This document shows, piece after piece, positions 47,343 to 56,299 of a stretch of DNA of 64,000 nucleotides. The stretch spans positions 1-64,000 of the forward strand of contig JAZUCU010000022.1 in assembly GCA_045639325.1 (NCBI GenBank), in the 5' to 3' direction. Position 1 is the stretch's first letter; each line of letters begins with the position of its first letter. The DNA comes from RGIG8244 sp045639325 (lineage in GTDB: Bacteria; Verrucomicrobiota; Lentisphaeria; Victivallales; UBA1829). The translations under genes were made by a program, and so were the position numbers. The notes under the pieces are model-generated. The model was not told the DNA's origin. It searched no databases and worked only from the letters and a program-made list of their open reading frames with translations.

Positions 47343-50081
47343 ATGTCAGATGCGATTCAGAAACACGATGTGACTGTCAATATTGAAGACATCATGCACA
47401 CCGCATATCTTCAGTATTCGCTCAGTGTGAACGTGGGGCGTGCGATTCCGGACGTCCGTGACGGTTTGAAACCCTGTAACCGCCGTGTGCTTTTTGCCAT
47501 GCGTCAGATGGGTTTGACCAAATCTCATTCCACTGTCAAGTGTGCTAAAGTGGTCGGGGAAGTGCTCGGTAATTATCACCCTCATGGTGACTCCTCAGTA
47601 TATGACACACTGGTTCGTATGGCGCAGGACTTCTCCATGCGTCTGCCGCTGATTGAAGGTCAGGGTAACTTCGGTAGTATCGACGGTGACCCGCCGGCTG
47701 CTTACCGTTATACTGAGTGCCGTATGGAACGTATCACGGAAGAATTGCTTGCGGATATTGATAAAGACACGGTCCACATGATTCCGACCTTCGACGAACA
47801 GACATTGGAACCGGAAGTATTGCCTTCCAAGTTCCCGAACCTGCTGGTCAACGGTTCTGTCGGTATCGGGGTTGGTATGGCAACCAACATTCCCACACAC
47901 AACCTGGGTGAAGTGATTGATGCTACTGTTCACCTGATGGATAATCCCACTGCTACACCCCGTGATCTGATGCAGTTCCTGCCGGGTCCTGACTTCCCGA
48001 CCGGTGCTATCATCTGCGGTCTGGATGAAATCCGCAGTCTGTATGAAACGGGCCATGGTGTTCTGAAGCTGCGTGCGAAATGCGAAATTGTGGAAAACGA
48101 CGGCAAAGAACAGATCATTGTCCGCGAAATTCCCTACGCATTGAATAAGGAATTGCTTGTCAAGAAGATTGCTGAAGTGGTGAATGACAAGATCATCACC
48201 GGTATTTCCAACCTCCGCGACGAATCCAACAAAAAAGGTATCAAGATCGTGATCGACATCAAGCGCGGTGCCATGGCAAGCGTTGTGTTGAATCAGCTTT
48301 ATTCTCATACACAGCTGGAATCTGTGATCGGGTTCAATATGCTGGTGGTTGACCACAACCGTCCGCGTGTGATGAATCTTGTTCAGGTTCTTCAGGCATA
48401 TCTTGACCATCGTTTTGATGTTGTGACCCGCCGTGCTCAGTATGAATTGAAGAAAGCGGAAGCCAAAGCCCACATTCTCGAAGGCTTGCTGACCGCAGTC
48501 CGCAACATTGACGAAGTGGTCCGTATCATCCGCGAATCCCGCACCCGTGAATTGGCAGCGGAAGCCTTGATTGCCCGCTTCAGCTTCACCAAGATTCAGG
48601 TCAACGCCATTCTGGATATGCGCCTGCATCAGTTGACCGGTCTTGCAATTGAAGATCTGGAAAAAGAATACAACGAAATCATGGCAGAAATCAGTTATTT
48701 GAAAGAATTGCTGGCAAGCCGTGAAAAACGCATGAATCTGATCAAGGAAGAATTGCTGGCTGTCAAAGAACGTTATGCTGACCGCCGCCGTACCGAGATC
48801 ACTTATGCGGAAGGCGATTTGAACTATGCAGACTTGATTCCGCGTCATGCCTGCGTTATCACGGTTTCCGATACCGGTTACATCAAACGTGTTCCGGCGG
48901 ATACCTACAAGACTCAGCATCGTGGCGGTACCGGTATCATCGGTATGGAAACAAAAGAAGAAGACCATGTGGCACACCTGTTCAATGCAGACAGCCACGA
49001 CATTATCTTCTTCATCACGAACCGCGGCTTCATGTACTGGCTGAATGTGTATGATATTCCGGAAGGTGCCCGTACCGGAAAAGGTAAAGCGATTGTGAAC
49101 CTGATCCGTATCGAACAGGGTGAACAGATCTGTGCCATGCTGACTTTGAACAAAGCCATGTTTGACATGCCCGGACATTCTATTGTGATGGCGACCCGTA
49201 TGGGCGTGATCAAGAAAACGGCATTGTCTGAATTCCGTAATCTGCGTAAAGTCGGTCTGCGTGCCCTCATTATTGAAGAAGGCGACGATCTGATCGGTGC
49301 CGGTATTGCAGATGGCAACAGTGAAATTATTCTTGCATCGGAAAAAGGTATGGCATGCCGCTTCCCGGAAACAAACGTCCGTACCATGGGCCGTGCCGCC
49401 CGCGGCGTAACCGGTATCAAATTCAAACTGGCAGACGACTGTGTGGTCAGTATGGAAATCGTACCCTCTGCTGTTCCGCTGATGGAAGAAGTTGAAATTC
49501 CGGAAGGCGAAGAAGCAGGTTCCGTGGTTGAAGACAACACACCGGATGTGGAAGAAGCCGAAGAAACCGTCGAAAACGAAGCCGAAGAAACCGAAGAACT
49601 GGTGGACGATGGCCGCCCGCAGCTCCTGGTTGTCACCAGCGGCGGTATGGGTAAACGCAGTTTCGTGGAATATTACCGTTTGACAAAACGCGGTGCCAAG
49701 GGTGTGAAGAACGTGAACCTGGCTCCGGGTGAAACCGTAGTGGCGGCAATCCGCGTATCCCACGGCGACGAAATTCTGATGACAACGGAACGCGGTCAGG
49801 TTGTCCGTACCAGAGTGGATGAAATCCGTCTGGTTGGCCGTAATTCCAAAGGCGTCCGCATCATGAATCTGCGTAAAGGCGACCGCATCACCAGCGTATC
49901 CCGTCTGGTTGAAGTGGAAGCGCAGGAAGCGAAAGAAGTGACCCCTGATCAGCTGATTGCGGCAGCGGGTACCGGCAATGATCCGGAATACAAAGGCGAA
50001 GATTATGAAATGCCGGAAACCGGAGATGCCGTTGCAGAAAATTCCGAAACAGCAGATGGTGATACCCCTGCGGAGGAATAA
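47343..50081 (+). CDS. gyrA: DNA gyrase subunit A
   Basis: 912 residues. Catalytic Tyr123 in AAYRYTECR; the quinolone-region residues are Ser84 and Asp88 in HPHGDSSVYDT, the susceptible form. The breakage-reunion domain spans 1-500, and the C-terminal pinwheel domain carries HRGGTGIIGMETKEED in the GyrA-box position. A 45-residue acidic insertion (about 715-760, rich in Glu) interrupts the pinwheel domain, and a further acidic tail ends the protein. It introduces negative supercoils together with GyrB, which is not in this window. AAGGAAG precedes the ATG. Lone promoter with an unusual palindrome. Confidence 0.95.
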   Translation: MSDAIQKHDVTVNIEDIMHTAYLQYSLSVNVGRAIPDVRDGLKPCNRRVLFAMRQMGLTKSHSTVKCAKVVGEVLGNYHPHGDSSVYDTLVRMAQDFSMRLPLIEGQGNFGSIDGDPPAAYRYTECRMERITEELLADIDKDTVHMIPTFDEQTLEPEVLPSKFPNLLVNGSVGIGVGMATNIPTHNLGEVIDATVHLMDNPTATPRDLMQFLPGPDFPTGAIICGLDEIRSLYETGHGVLKLRAKCEIVENDGKEQIIVREIPYALNKELLVKKIAEVVNDKIITGISNLRDESNKKGIKIVIDIKRGAMASVVLNQLYSHTQLESVIGFNMLVVDHNRPRVMNLVQVLQAYLDHRFDVVTRRAQYELKKAEAKAHILEGLLTAVRNIDEVVRIIRESRTRELAAEALIARFSFTKIQVNAILDMRLHQLTGLAIEDLEKEYNEIMAEISYLKELLASREKRMNLIKEELLAVKERYADRRRTEITYAEGDLNYADLIPRHACVITVSDTGYIKRVPADTYKTQHRGGTGIIGMETKEEDHVAHLFNADSHDIIFFITNRGFMYWLNVYDIPEGARTGKGKAIVNLIRIEQGEQICAMLTLNKAMFDMPGHSIVMATRMGVIKKTALSEFRNLRKVGLRALIIEEGDDLIGAGIADGNSEIILASEKGMACRFPETNVRTMGRAARGVTGIKFKLADDCVVSMEIVPSAVPLMEEVEIPEGEEAGSVVEDNTPDVEEAEETVENEAEETEELVDDGRPQLLVVTSGGMGKRSFVEYYRLTKRGAKGVKNVNLAPGETVVAAIRVSHGDEILMTTERGQVVRTRVDEIRLVGRNSKGVRIMNLRKGDRITSVSRLVEVEAQEAKEVTPDQLIAAAGTGNDPEYKGEDYEMPETGDAVAENSETADGDTPAEE

Positions 50082-50942
50082 ATGAAGTTTCTTGCGGCAC
50101 ATGGCGTGGAATTCCGCTGTGACAGCCGGAAGGCGCCCGGATTAGTCGGGATATTGAACCTTTCGGCTGATTCCTTCAGCGGTGACGGCAGAATGGATAT
50201 GAAAGACCGTTTTGCCGCAATCCTGGAGGCGGATGTATCCTTTGTGGATGTGGGTGCAGAATCTACGCGCCCCGGATCCCAGCCGGTGCCGGAGGAGATG
50301 GAAATGGCATTGATCCGTGAGGCTTTGCGCTATATCCGGTCTGTCAGCACCATTCCGGTGAGTGTGGACACGCGCAAAAGTGCCGTTGCTGAGATGGCGT
50401 TATGCGAAGGAGCGGACATTATCAACGATGTCAGCGGCCTGCAATACGATCCGGCAATGGCGGATGTGATCGCGGCGCATAAAGCGGGTTTGATTCTGAT
50501 GCACAGCCGTGGAACGCCGGAAACGATGCAGACAGAGGAATATCTGCAATATGATGATGTTTGCGAAGACATCACTGCATTTTTCCGCAAACAAATCTGT
50601 TATGCGGAAAGTCACGGAATCGACAGGGAACATATCATGCTGGACCCGGGAATCGGATTTGCCAAGACGCTGGAACAGAATCTGGCATTGATCCGTTACG
50701 GTGTTGAATTGAAAAAGATTTTTGATCTGCCGGTATTCTACGGTGTTTCCCGGAAACGGTTCCTTGGAGAATTGACAGGGCGATCGGAAGCTTCTGAGCG
50801 GGATTTTGCGACGGTCGGTGTGCTGACTTATCTGTTGGTGCATGGCGGTGCGGATTTCTTCCGGGTGCATCATCCCCGCGGAATGAATGACATGCTGAAA
50901 ACATACAATATACTTTCTCACAATGTAATCGGGAAGGAGTAA
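50082..50942 (+). CDS. folP: Dihydropteroate synthase
   Basis: 286 residues. GILNLSADSFSGDG and VDVGAESTRPGSQPV are the two DHPS signatures; DINDVSG-like IINDVSG and DPGIGFAKTLEQN follow. It joins the FolK product with p-aminobenzoate. ATG follows the gyrA stop directly (TAA then ATG), with GGAGG inside the end of gyrA. Confidence 0.95.
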   Translation: MKFLAAHGVEFRCDSRKAPGLVGILNLSADSFSGDGRMDMKDRFAAILEADVSFVDVGAESTRPGSQPVPEEMEMALIREALRYIRSVSTIPVSVDTRKSAVAEMALCEGADIINDVSGLQYDPAMADVIAAHKAGLILMHSRGTPETMQTEEYLQYDDVCEDITAFFRKQICYAESHGIDREHIMLDPGIGFAKTLEQNLALIRYGVELKKIFDLPVFYGVSRKRFLGELTGRSEASERDFATVGVLTYLLVHGGADFFRVHHPRGMNDMLKTYNILSHNVIGKE

Positions 50943-50949
50943 AATACAG

Positions 50950-51840
50950 ATGTTGACATTTTTTACGACAATTGATTATATCGGAGTACTCCGTCTGCTT
51001 ATTGATTTTACAGTGCTTGCCTCACTGATTTATTGGCTGCTGTATTTTCTGCGCGGAACAAAGAGTGCCAATATTCTGATTGGTGTCATCTGTCTTTTCT
51101 GTGTAATCGGTATTCTTGCCGACTGGCTGCAATTGCAGGTATTGCGTTATCTGCTGGCACGCATCTGGACGATTCTCGGGGTTGCGATTGTGATTATTTT
51201 TCAGCCGGAATTGCGGCGTGCGTTTGCGCAGGCGGGCAGTATTTTCATGCGGAATGAAGTGAGCAGTCAGATGATTGACGAAGTGGTGATTGCGGCAATT
51301 CAGATGGCGGAAACCAAAACGGGTGCGATTATTGTATTCGAGCAGAATATCGGTTTGGCGGGGATCATCAACTCGTCCGTTGTTCTGGATGCAAAAGTCA
51401 ACTCTCTGCTGCTGCAGACGATCTTCTTCAAGAATTCACCGCTGCATGACTGTGCGGTGATCATACGTAAAAACAAAATTGTTGCTGCACATGCCGTTTT
51501 GCCTTTGATGCAGGAAGATGATATTGCCAACATGCGCCGGTTGGGAACCCGTCACCGTGCGGCAATCGGGATTACGGAGGAAACGGATGCGGTTGTGCTG
51601 GTTGTTTCCGAAGAAAACGGTAAAATCTCCATCGCGCACAAAGGCCGTATTGTCCGTGGCTTCTCAGCGGAGGAACTTTCTATTCAGTTGAAGCAGCTTT
51701 TGTTTGAGGATAAACAAGCTGAAAAAACATATTTCCGCAAGTGGCTGTCCCGTATTCTGCCCGGCAGAAAACAGGATGGCAAGGAGACGTCCCCGCAGGA
51801 TGATTTGTTCAGTTATCAAAACAAACCGGAGGCAAAGTGA
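50950..51840 (+). CDS. cdaA: CdaA-type diadenylate cyclase
   Basis: 296 residues. Three N-terminal transmembrane helices (about 14-85), then the DisA_N cyclase domain. The RHR motif is present at 201-203 (GTRHRAAIG), but the DGA motif at 167-169 reads Asp-Cys-Ala (LHDCAVII). It makes cyclic di-AMP from two ATP at the inner membrane. The neighbour cdaR (ybbR) is its usual regulator. The function should hold if Cys is tolerated in place of Gly. Confidence 0.9.
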   Translation: MLTFFTTIDYIGVLRLLIDFTVLASLIYWLLYFLRGTKSANILIGVICLFCVIGILADWLQLQVLRYLLARIWTILGVAIVIIFQPELRRAFAQAGSIFMRNEVSSQMIDEVVIAAIQMAETKTGAIIVFEQNIGLAGIINSSVVLDAKVNSLLLQTIFFKNSPLHDCAVIIRKNKIVAAHAVLPLMQEDDIANMRRLGTRHRAAIGITEETDAVVLVVSEENGKISIAHKGRIVRGFSAEELSIQLKQLLFEDKQAEKTYFRKWLSRILPGRKQDGKETSPQDDLFSYQNKPEAK

Positions 51841-52865
51841 TGAAAGAATCGACACGCAAGAAAATTGCAGCCAGTATACCTGCCTGGATACGAAAAAATT
51901 ATATTCGCAAGCTCACTGCCATTTTTATAGCCATTGTGGTTTTGATCGCAGTAAAAAATCAGGGCCAGCCCCAGGAAAGTACGATCCGGGATGTCCGTGT
52001 CCGTTTTGAATTGCCGGAAAAGGTCAGCTTCCAGGGAAATACGGAGCCGAAAGTGCTTGTTCGCGTTACCGTCAAGGGCAAATCTTCCATGTTGAACCGC
52101 CTTTCTCCGGATCGTTTCCAGCTCCCCGTGAAAGTGACGGAGGATGATGTCCGTATCGGCCGCATCAGTCTGAATCCGGAAGATGTGATATTTGACCGTG
52201 GCTTTTTCTATGATGATGTGGAAATCATTAATGTACAGCCTTCGACTTATAATCTGAAACTGGATACGATTGTGGAACGGAAAATTCCCATTCACATTGT
52301 ACACAGTAAAAATGACCTGCCTGCCGGTTACCTGTTGGAAGAAATACGGGTTCCCGGCGATCAGGAATATGTCACGGTCAAAGGCCCGGAACGGATTGTC
52401 GGTAATATCAATAAGATCGATACCGACCTTGTTCAGTTGAAGCAGAGCAGACAGGATTTCAGTGTAACGGTTCCGTTGATCTGCCCTGACCCGGATGTGA
52501 CGTTATCTTTTGATAAAGTAGTGGTGGTCGGGAAAATTGCGGACCAGGTGATTCGTGAAATGTCAGACGTCCCTGTCAGTCTTCTGCTTGCTCACTCCTT
52601 CAATTTGAGAAACATTAATGAATACGAATTGCAGCCGGAAAAAGTGAAAATCATCTATCAGGAGCCGCGCCGCCGTGACAGCATGGAAAATGCGGTAAAA
52701 GCGTCTTTCCTTGCTATGGTGGATATTACCGGCTTGAATTCCGGAGCAAAAGAATGTCAGATCTTCTACCGGTGCGAACGGCCCGATGTAAAAATTATTG
52801 AGGTCATTCCTGCCAGAGTTACTGTTACCGTGAAAAGTATTCAGCCCAACGGGAAAACAAAATGA
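51840..52865 (+). CDS. cdaR: YbbR-domain protein, CdaA regulator
   Basis: About 341 residues. A transmembrane helix at about 24-40 (KLTAIFIAIVVLIAVKN), then successive YbbR-type beta domains outside the membrane, recognised by PVKVTEDD and the repeated VRVT/VTVK edges. In Firmicutes CdaR binds and modulates CdaA. The ATG at 51840 shares a base with the cdaA stop and has GGAGG seven bases upstream. Confidence 0.82.
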   Translation: MKESTRKKIAASIPAWIRKNYIRKLTAIFIAIVVLIAVKNQGQPQESTIRDVRVRFELPEKVSFQGNTEPKVLVRVTVKGKSSMLNRLSPDRFQLPVKVTEDDVRIGRISLNPEDVIFDRGFFYDDVEIINVQPSTYNLKLDTIVERKIPIHIVHSKNDLPAGYLLEEIRVPGDQEYVTVKGPERIVGNINKIDTDLVQLKQSRQDFSVTVPLICPDPDVTLSFDKVVVVGKIADQVIREMSDVPVSLLLAHSFNLRNINEYELQPEKVKIIYQEPRRRDSMENAVKASFLAMVDITGLNSGAKECQIFYRCERPDVKIIEVIPARVTVTVKSIQPNGKTK

Positions 52866-54316
52866 GTCCGGAACCCATTCTTGAAATTAAAGATTTAACA
52901 AAATCCTTCGGGGCTGTTTCCGTTTTGACGGGGGTAAGTTTCTCCCTGAACGGCGGAACGATTCTTGGGTTGGCCGGTGAAAACGGTGCAGGGAAATCCA
53001 CTCTTGCCCGTTGTATCCGCGGCGATCACAAAGCAACTTCCGGAACGGTCAAAGTCAACGGATCCTGTTATGTGATTCCCCAGGAATTTACATTGATTCC
53101 CGAATTGAAAGTGTATGAAAATATCTTCCTCGGCAGAGAACGTACCAAGTCCGGTATCCTGTTGAAAAAAAGCATGCGGGAAACGGCTGCCGAATTGTTG
53201 AAACGGGTGGATTGCAATGTCTCCCCGGATGCCATTACGGAAACGCTCGGTGTCGCCGAAAAACAGAAGATCGAAATCGCAAAAGCATTCCTTTTTGAAT
53301 GTAATCTGCTGATTATGGATGAGCCGACAACGGTTCTCAACCGGCAGGAAACGGAAACGCTTTTCCGTATCATGCGTGAGTTCCGTGACAATGGCGGCGC
53401 AATTATTTATGTTTCTCATAAACTGGAAGAAGTCAGAGAGATTTGTGACCGGATCGCCATTCTCCGCGACGGTGTCCTGGTGGATGATCAACCTGCTGAT
53501 AAACTGACTGCAGAAGATATTGCCAAGCGCATGGTCGGGCGTAATTTCAGCCGGGTATTCCCCCCGAAAAAAACTTTGCCGCCGGATGCGGAAGAAGTTT
53601 TGCGTACGGAACATCTTGCTGCCGGGAAAATGGTGCGTGATGTTTCATTCACCTTGCATCGGGGTGAAATCCTCGGGTTTGCCGGACTTGCCGGTGCCGG
53701 AAGAACGGAAATGGCGGAAGCCGTTTGTGCCTTGCGGAAACGGACCGGCGGAAAAGTATATCTGCATGGGAAGGAAGTCGCATTTTCAACGCCCCGTCAG
53801 GCAAAAGCGGCGGGCCTTTCCTATTTGCCGGAAGACCGTCAGCGGACTGCCGTGCTGCCCCGTTTTTCCCTGACCGATAATATTGTACTGGGCTCGTTAT
53901 ACAAGTATCTGCGTTACGGATTGCTGAAAAAGGATTTGTGCCGGAAAGCGGCGGAAACCTATATTGAACGTTTTCATATCCGTACCGAATCACCGGAAAC
54001 GGAATTGCGTAATCTTTCCGGCGGAAATCAGCAGAAGGCTGTCATTGCCAAAGGGCTGGATTCCAATCCGGAGATTTTTATATTTGATGAACCGACCCGT
54101 GGCGTGGATGTGGGTGCCCGTGGAGAAATCTACGAATTCATCCATTCTCTGGCGGCGGAAGGTGTGAGCTGTATTCTGATTTCTTCCGACCTGGAGGAAG
54201 TCATTGGCAATTGTTCCCGCGTGATTGTCATGCGGGAGGGTGAAGTGCGCGGCGAATTGACCGGCGACGCTGTCACCGAAGAAGAAATCATGTATCTGGC
54301 AACCGGAGTAAAATAA
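52862..54316 (+). CDS. Sugar ABC transporter ATP-binding protein, RbsA type (double NBD)
   Basis: 484 residues with two ABC cassettes. First: Walker A GENGAGKSTLA, signature-like LGVAEKQ, Walker B LLIMDEPTT. Second: the degenerate Walker A GLAGAGRTEM typical of RbsA/XylG, LSGGNQQ, and IFDEPTRGVDVGAR. It energises uptake of a pentose or related sugar. Four-base overlap with cdaR, and permease and binding protein follow. Confidence 0.92.
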   Translation: MSPEPILEIKDLTKSFGAVSVLTGVSFSLNGGTILGLAGENGAGKSTLARCIRGDHKATSGTVKVNGSCYVIPQEFTLIPELKVYENIFLGRERTKSGILLKKSMRETAAELLKRVDCNVSPDAITETLGVAEKQKIEIAKAFLFECNLLIMDEPTTVLNRQETETLFRIMREFRDNGGAIIYVSHKLEEVREICDRIAILRDGVLVDDQPADKLTAEDIAKRMVGRNFSRVFPPKKTLPPDAEEVLRTEHLAAGKMVRDVSFTLHRGEILGFAGLAGAGRTEMAEAVCALRKRTGGKVYLHGKEVAFSTPRQAKAAGLSYLPEDRQRTAVLPRFSLTDNIVLGSLYKYLRYGLLKKDLCRKAAETYIERFHIRTESPETELRNLSGGNQQKAVIAKGLDSNPEIFIFDEPTRGVDVGARGEIYEFIHSLAAEGVSCILISSDLEEVIGNCSRVIVMREGEVRGELTGDAVTEEEIMYLATGVK

Positions 54317-54317
54317 A

Positions 54318-55319
54318 ATGACTACACTTACACAAGACCGGATGGTGAAGATCCGGAAAATCGCATCCAAACTGTCAGGCCCGTATGCGGCTCTGCTGGT
54401 ATTGTTCATTGTCTGTTCCGTCAGCAGTGATGTCTTTCTCAGCGCGGATAACCTGTTGAATATTCTGCGTCAGGTTTCCTACAGCGGGCTGATTGCGCTG
54501 GGTATGACCTTTGTCATTGTTGCCGGGGGGATTGATCTTTCCGTCGGCTCCCTGTTTGCATTCTGCGGTGTCTGTTCCATTCTGGCGATCCGCAAATTCA
54601 CGCCGGAAACGCCGGTCATGGGAATTTCGCCAGATGTCTGCGGATTTCTCGTTGCGGCAGTCTGTTGTATCGCTGCCGGCTTATTGGGTGGTGCAGTCAA
54701 CGGAACTGTGATTATTTTCGGGAAAATTCCGCCATTTATTGCAACGTTGGGTGCTTATTCCATTTTCCGTTCTCTGGCTTTATTCCTTGCGGATTCCGGG
54801 ACTCTTTCCACAAACAATCAGACATTGTGCCGGATCGGGGAAGCGGAAATCGGCCCGATCTCTCTTCCTGCCTTGCTGCTGTTCCTGCTGACTGCCTTGC
54901 TTGGACTTCTGTTATCCGCTACCTCATTCGGGAAACATGTCTGCGCTGTCGGTTCCAGTGAACGGGTGGCAAAATTTGCGGGCATTCCCACCGGACGGGT
55001 GCAGTTCATGACCTATCTGATTATTGGCGGCTGTGTCGGGATTGCGGCGTTGCTGTTTGCCGGAAGATTGGGCTCCGTTTCGTCTTCCAATGCCGGGTTA
55101 TTCTATGAATTGGATGCCATTGCAGCCGTGATTATCGGTGGTGCGGCAATGTCCGGCGGACGCGGCACGCTGCACGGAACGCTGGCGGGGATTCTGATTC
55201 TGGGGCTTGTCTCCAACATTCTGGATATGTGGGGAATCGCCGCCACATTGCAGGGACTTGTGAAAGGTTTAGTCATTATAATATCTGTTTTAATTCAGAG
55301 AAAGGATCGTCAATCATGA
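54318..55319 (+). CDS. Sugar ABC transporter permease, RbsC type
   Basis: 333 residues with eight to ten helices. VIVAGGIDLSVGSLFAFCGV and the AAVIIGGAAMSGGRGTLHGTLAG motifs are the RbsC/XylH family hallmarks. Forms the inner-membrane channel for the transporter. It starts two bases after the ATP-binding gene and overlaps the next gene by four. Confidence 0.92.
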   Translation: MTTLTQDRMVKIRKIASKLSGPYAALLVLFIVCSVSSDVFLSADNLLNILRQVSYSGLIALGMTFVIVAGGIDLSVGSLFAFCGVCSILAIRKFTPETPVMGISPDVCGFLVAAVCCIAAGLLGGAVNGTVIIFGKIPPFIATLGAYSIFRSLALFLADSGTLSTNNQTLCRIGEAEIGPISLPALLLFLLTALLGLLLSATSFGKHVCAVGSSERVAKFAGIPTGRVQFMTYLIIGGCVGIAALLFAGRLGSVSSSNAGLFYELDAIAAVIIGGAAMSGGRGTLHGTLAGILILGLVSNILDMWGIAATLQGLVKGLVIIISVLIQRKDRQS

Positions 55320-56272
55320 AAATCAACGTATTAACAGCAGCATTGTTTGCCGTTGCAATGGCATTCCTCCCCGGATGCGGAAAAGGCAAAACCGCAAGCA
55401 AAAAAGTCATCGGCATCTCCATTCCGGCGGCTGACCACGGTTGGACCGGTGGTGTGGTATACTGGGCGGAACAGGCAAAGAAAGATATCGAAAAAGCGAA
55501 TCCGGATATCGAAGTGCGGATTGCTACTGCCATGTCCTCCGGCGAACAGGTGGACAAAATCGAAAACCTGATGATCCGCGGCATGAATGTGCTGGTCGTC
55601 CTGCCCAATGAACCTGCACCGTTGACCAATGTCTGTACAAAAGCGACAAAGAAAGGTGTGAAACTGATCGTTGTCGACCGCAATCTGACTCAGAGTGTGG
55701 AAGACCTTCATGTTGCCGGTGACAACGCCGGATTCGGCAAAGCCTGCGGCGAAGTCATTGCAAAAGAACTCAAAGGCAAAGGTACGGTTGTTGTGATGGA
55801 AGGTATTCCCTGTCAGGTCAATACCGACCGTGTGAATGCGTTTATGGAAGTGATGAAAAAATATCCGGGCATCAAAATCCTGGAATCCCAGACATCCAAC
55901 TGGCAGACGGAACGCGGTTTGACGCTGATGGAAAACTTCCTCCAGAAATACAAGCAGATCGATGCTGTCTGGGCGGGTGACGATGACGTTCTCCTCGGCG
56001 CATTGAAGGCTTATCAGGAATCCAAACGCAAAGATGTGAAAATGTTCCTGGGCGGCGGCGGCAATAAAGTAGTCGTCAAACGCATTCTTGACGGCGATCC
56101 GCTGGTCCGTCAAACCGTCACTTATCCGCCGAAAATGATTTATACTGCTGCGTTCGAAGCAGTTAAAATTCTCTCCGGTGAACCCGTCAAAAATAAGATC
56201 AAAATCGTTCCGGCGGACGTAATCACTCCTGCCAATGCGAAAGATCATTATTATCCGGATTCCGCTTATTAA
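55316..56272 (+). CDS. Sugar-binding lipoprotein of the ABC transporter (periplasmic binding protein type 1)
   Basis: About 318 residues from the ATG at 55316 (AAAGGA upstream; the longer frame lies in the permease). Lipoprotein signal ending LPGC at Cys18. The PBP type 1 fold shows KVIGISIPAADHGWTGG, LIVVDRNLT, and VWAGDDDVLLGAL. It resembles XylF/RbsB proteins, so xylose, ribose or an allied sugar is likely. The Cys indicates membrane anchoring. Confidence 0.9.
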   Translation: MKINVLTAALFAVAMAFLPGCGKGKTASKKVIGISIPAADHGWTGGVVYWAEQAKKDIEKANPDIEVRIATAMSSGEQVDKIENLMIRGMNVLVVLPNEPAPLTNVCTKATKKGVKLIVVDRNLTQSVEDLHVAGDNAGFGKACGEVIAKELKGKGTVVVMEGIPCQVNTDRVNAFMEVMKKYPGIKILESQTSNWQTERGLTLMENFLQKYKQIDAVWAGDDDVLLGALKAYQESKRKDVKMFLGGGGNKVVVKRILDGDPLVRQTVTYPPKMIYTAAFEAVKILSGEPVKNKIKIVPADVITPANAKDHYYPDSAY

Positions 56273-56299
56273 GCACGTCAGACAAGAAAGAACGGTATC

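Noticed and set aside
47595..50102. 835-codon open frame antisense to gyrA
   Set aside because: Covers the DNA gyrase gene in reverse; the plus-strand protein has all family motifs and the antisense product is Phe/His/Cys-rich nonsense.
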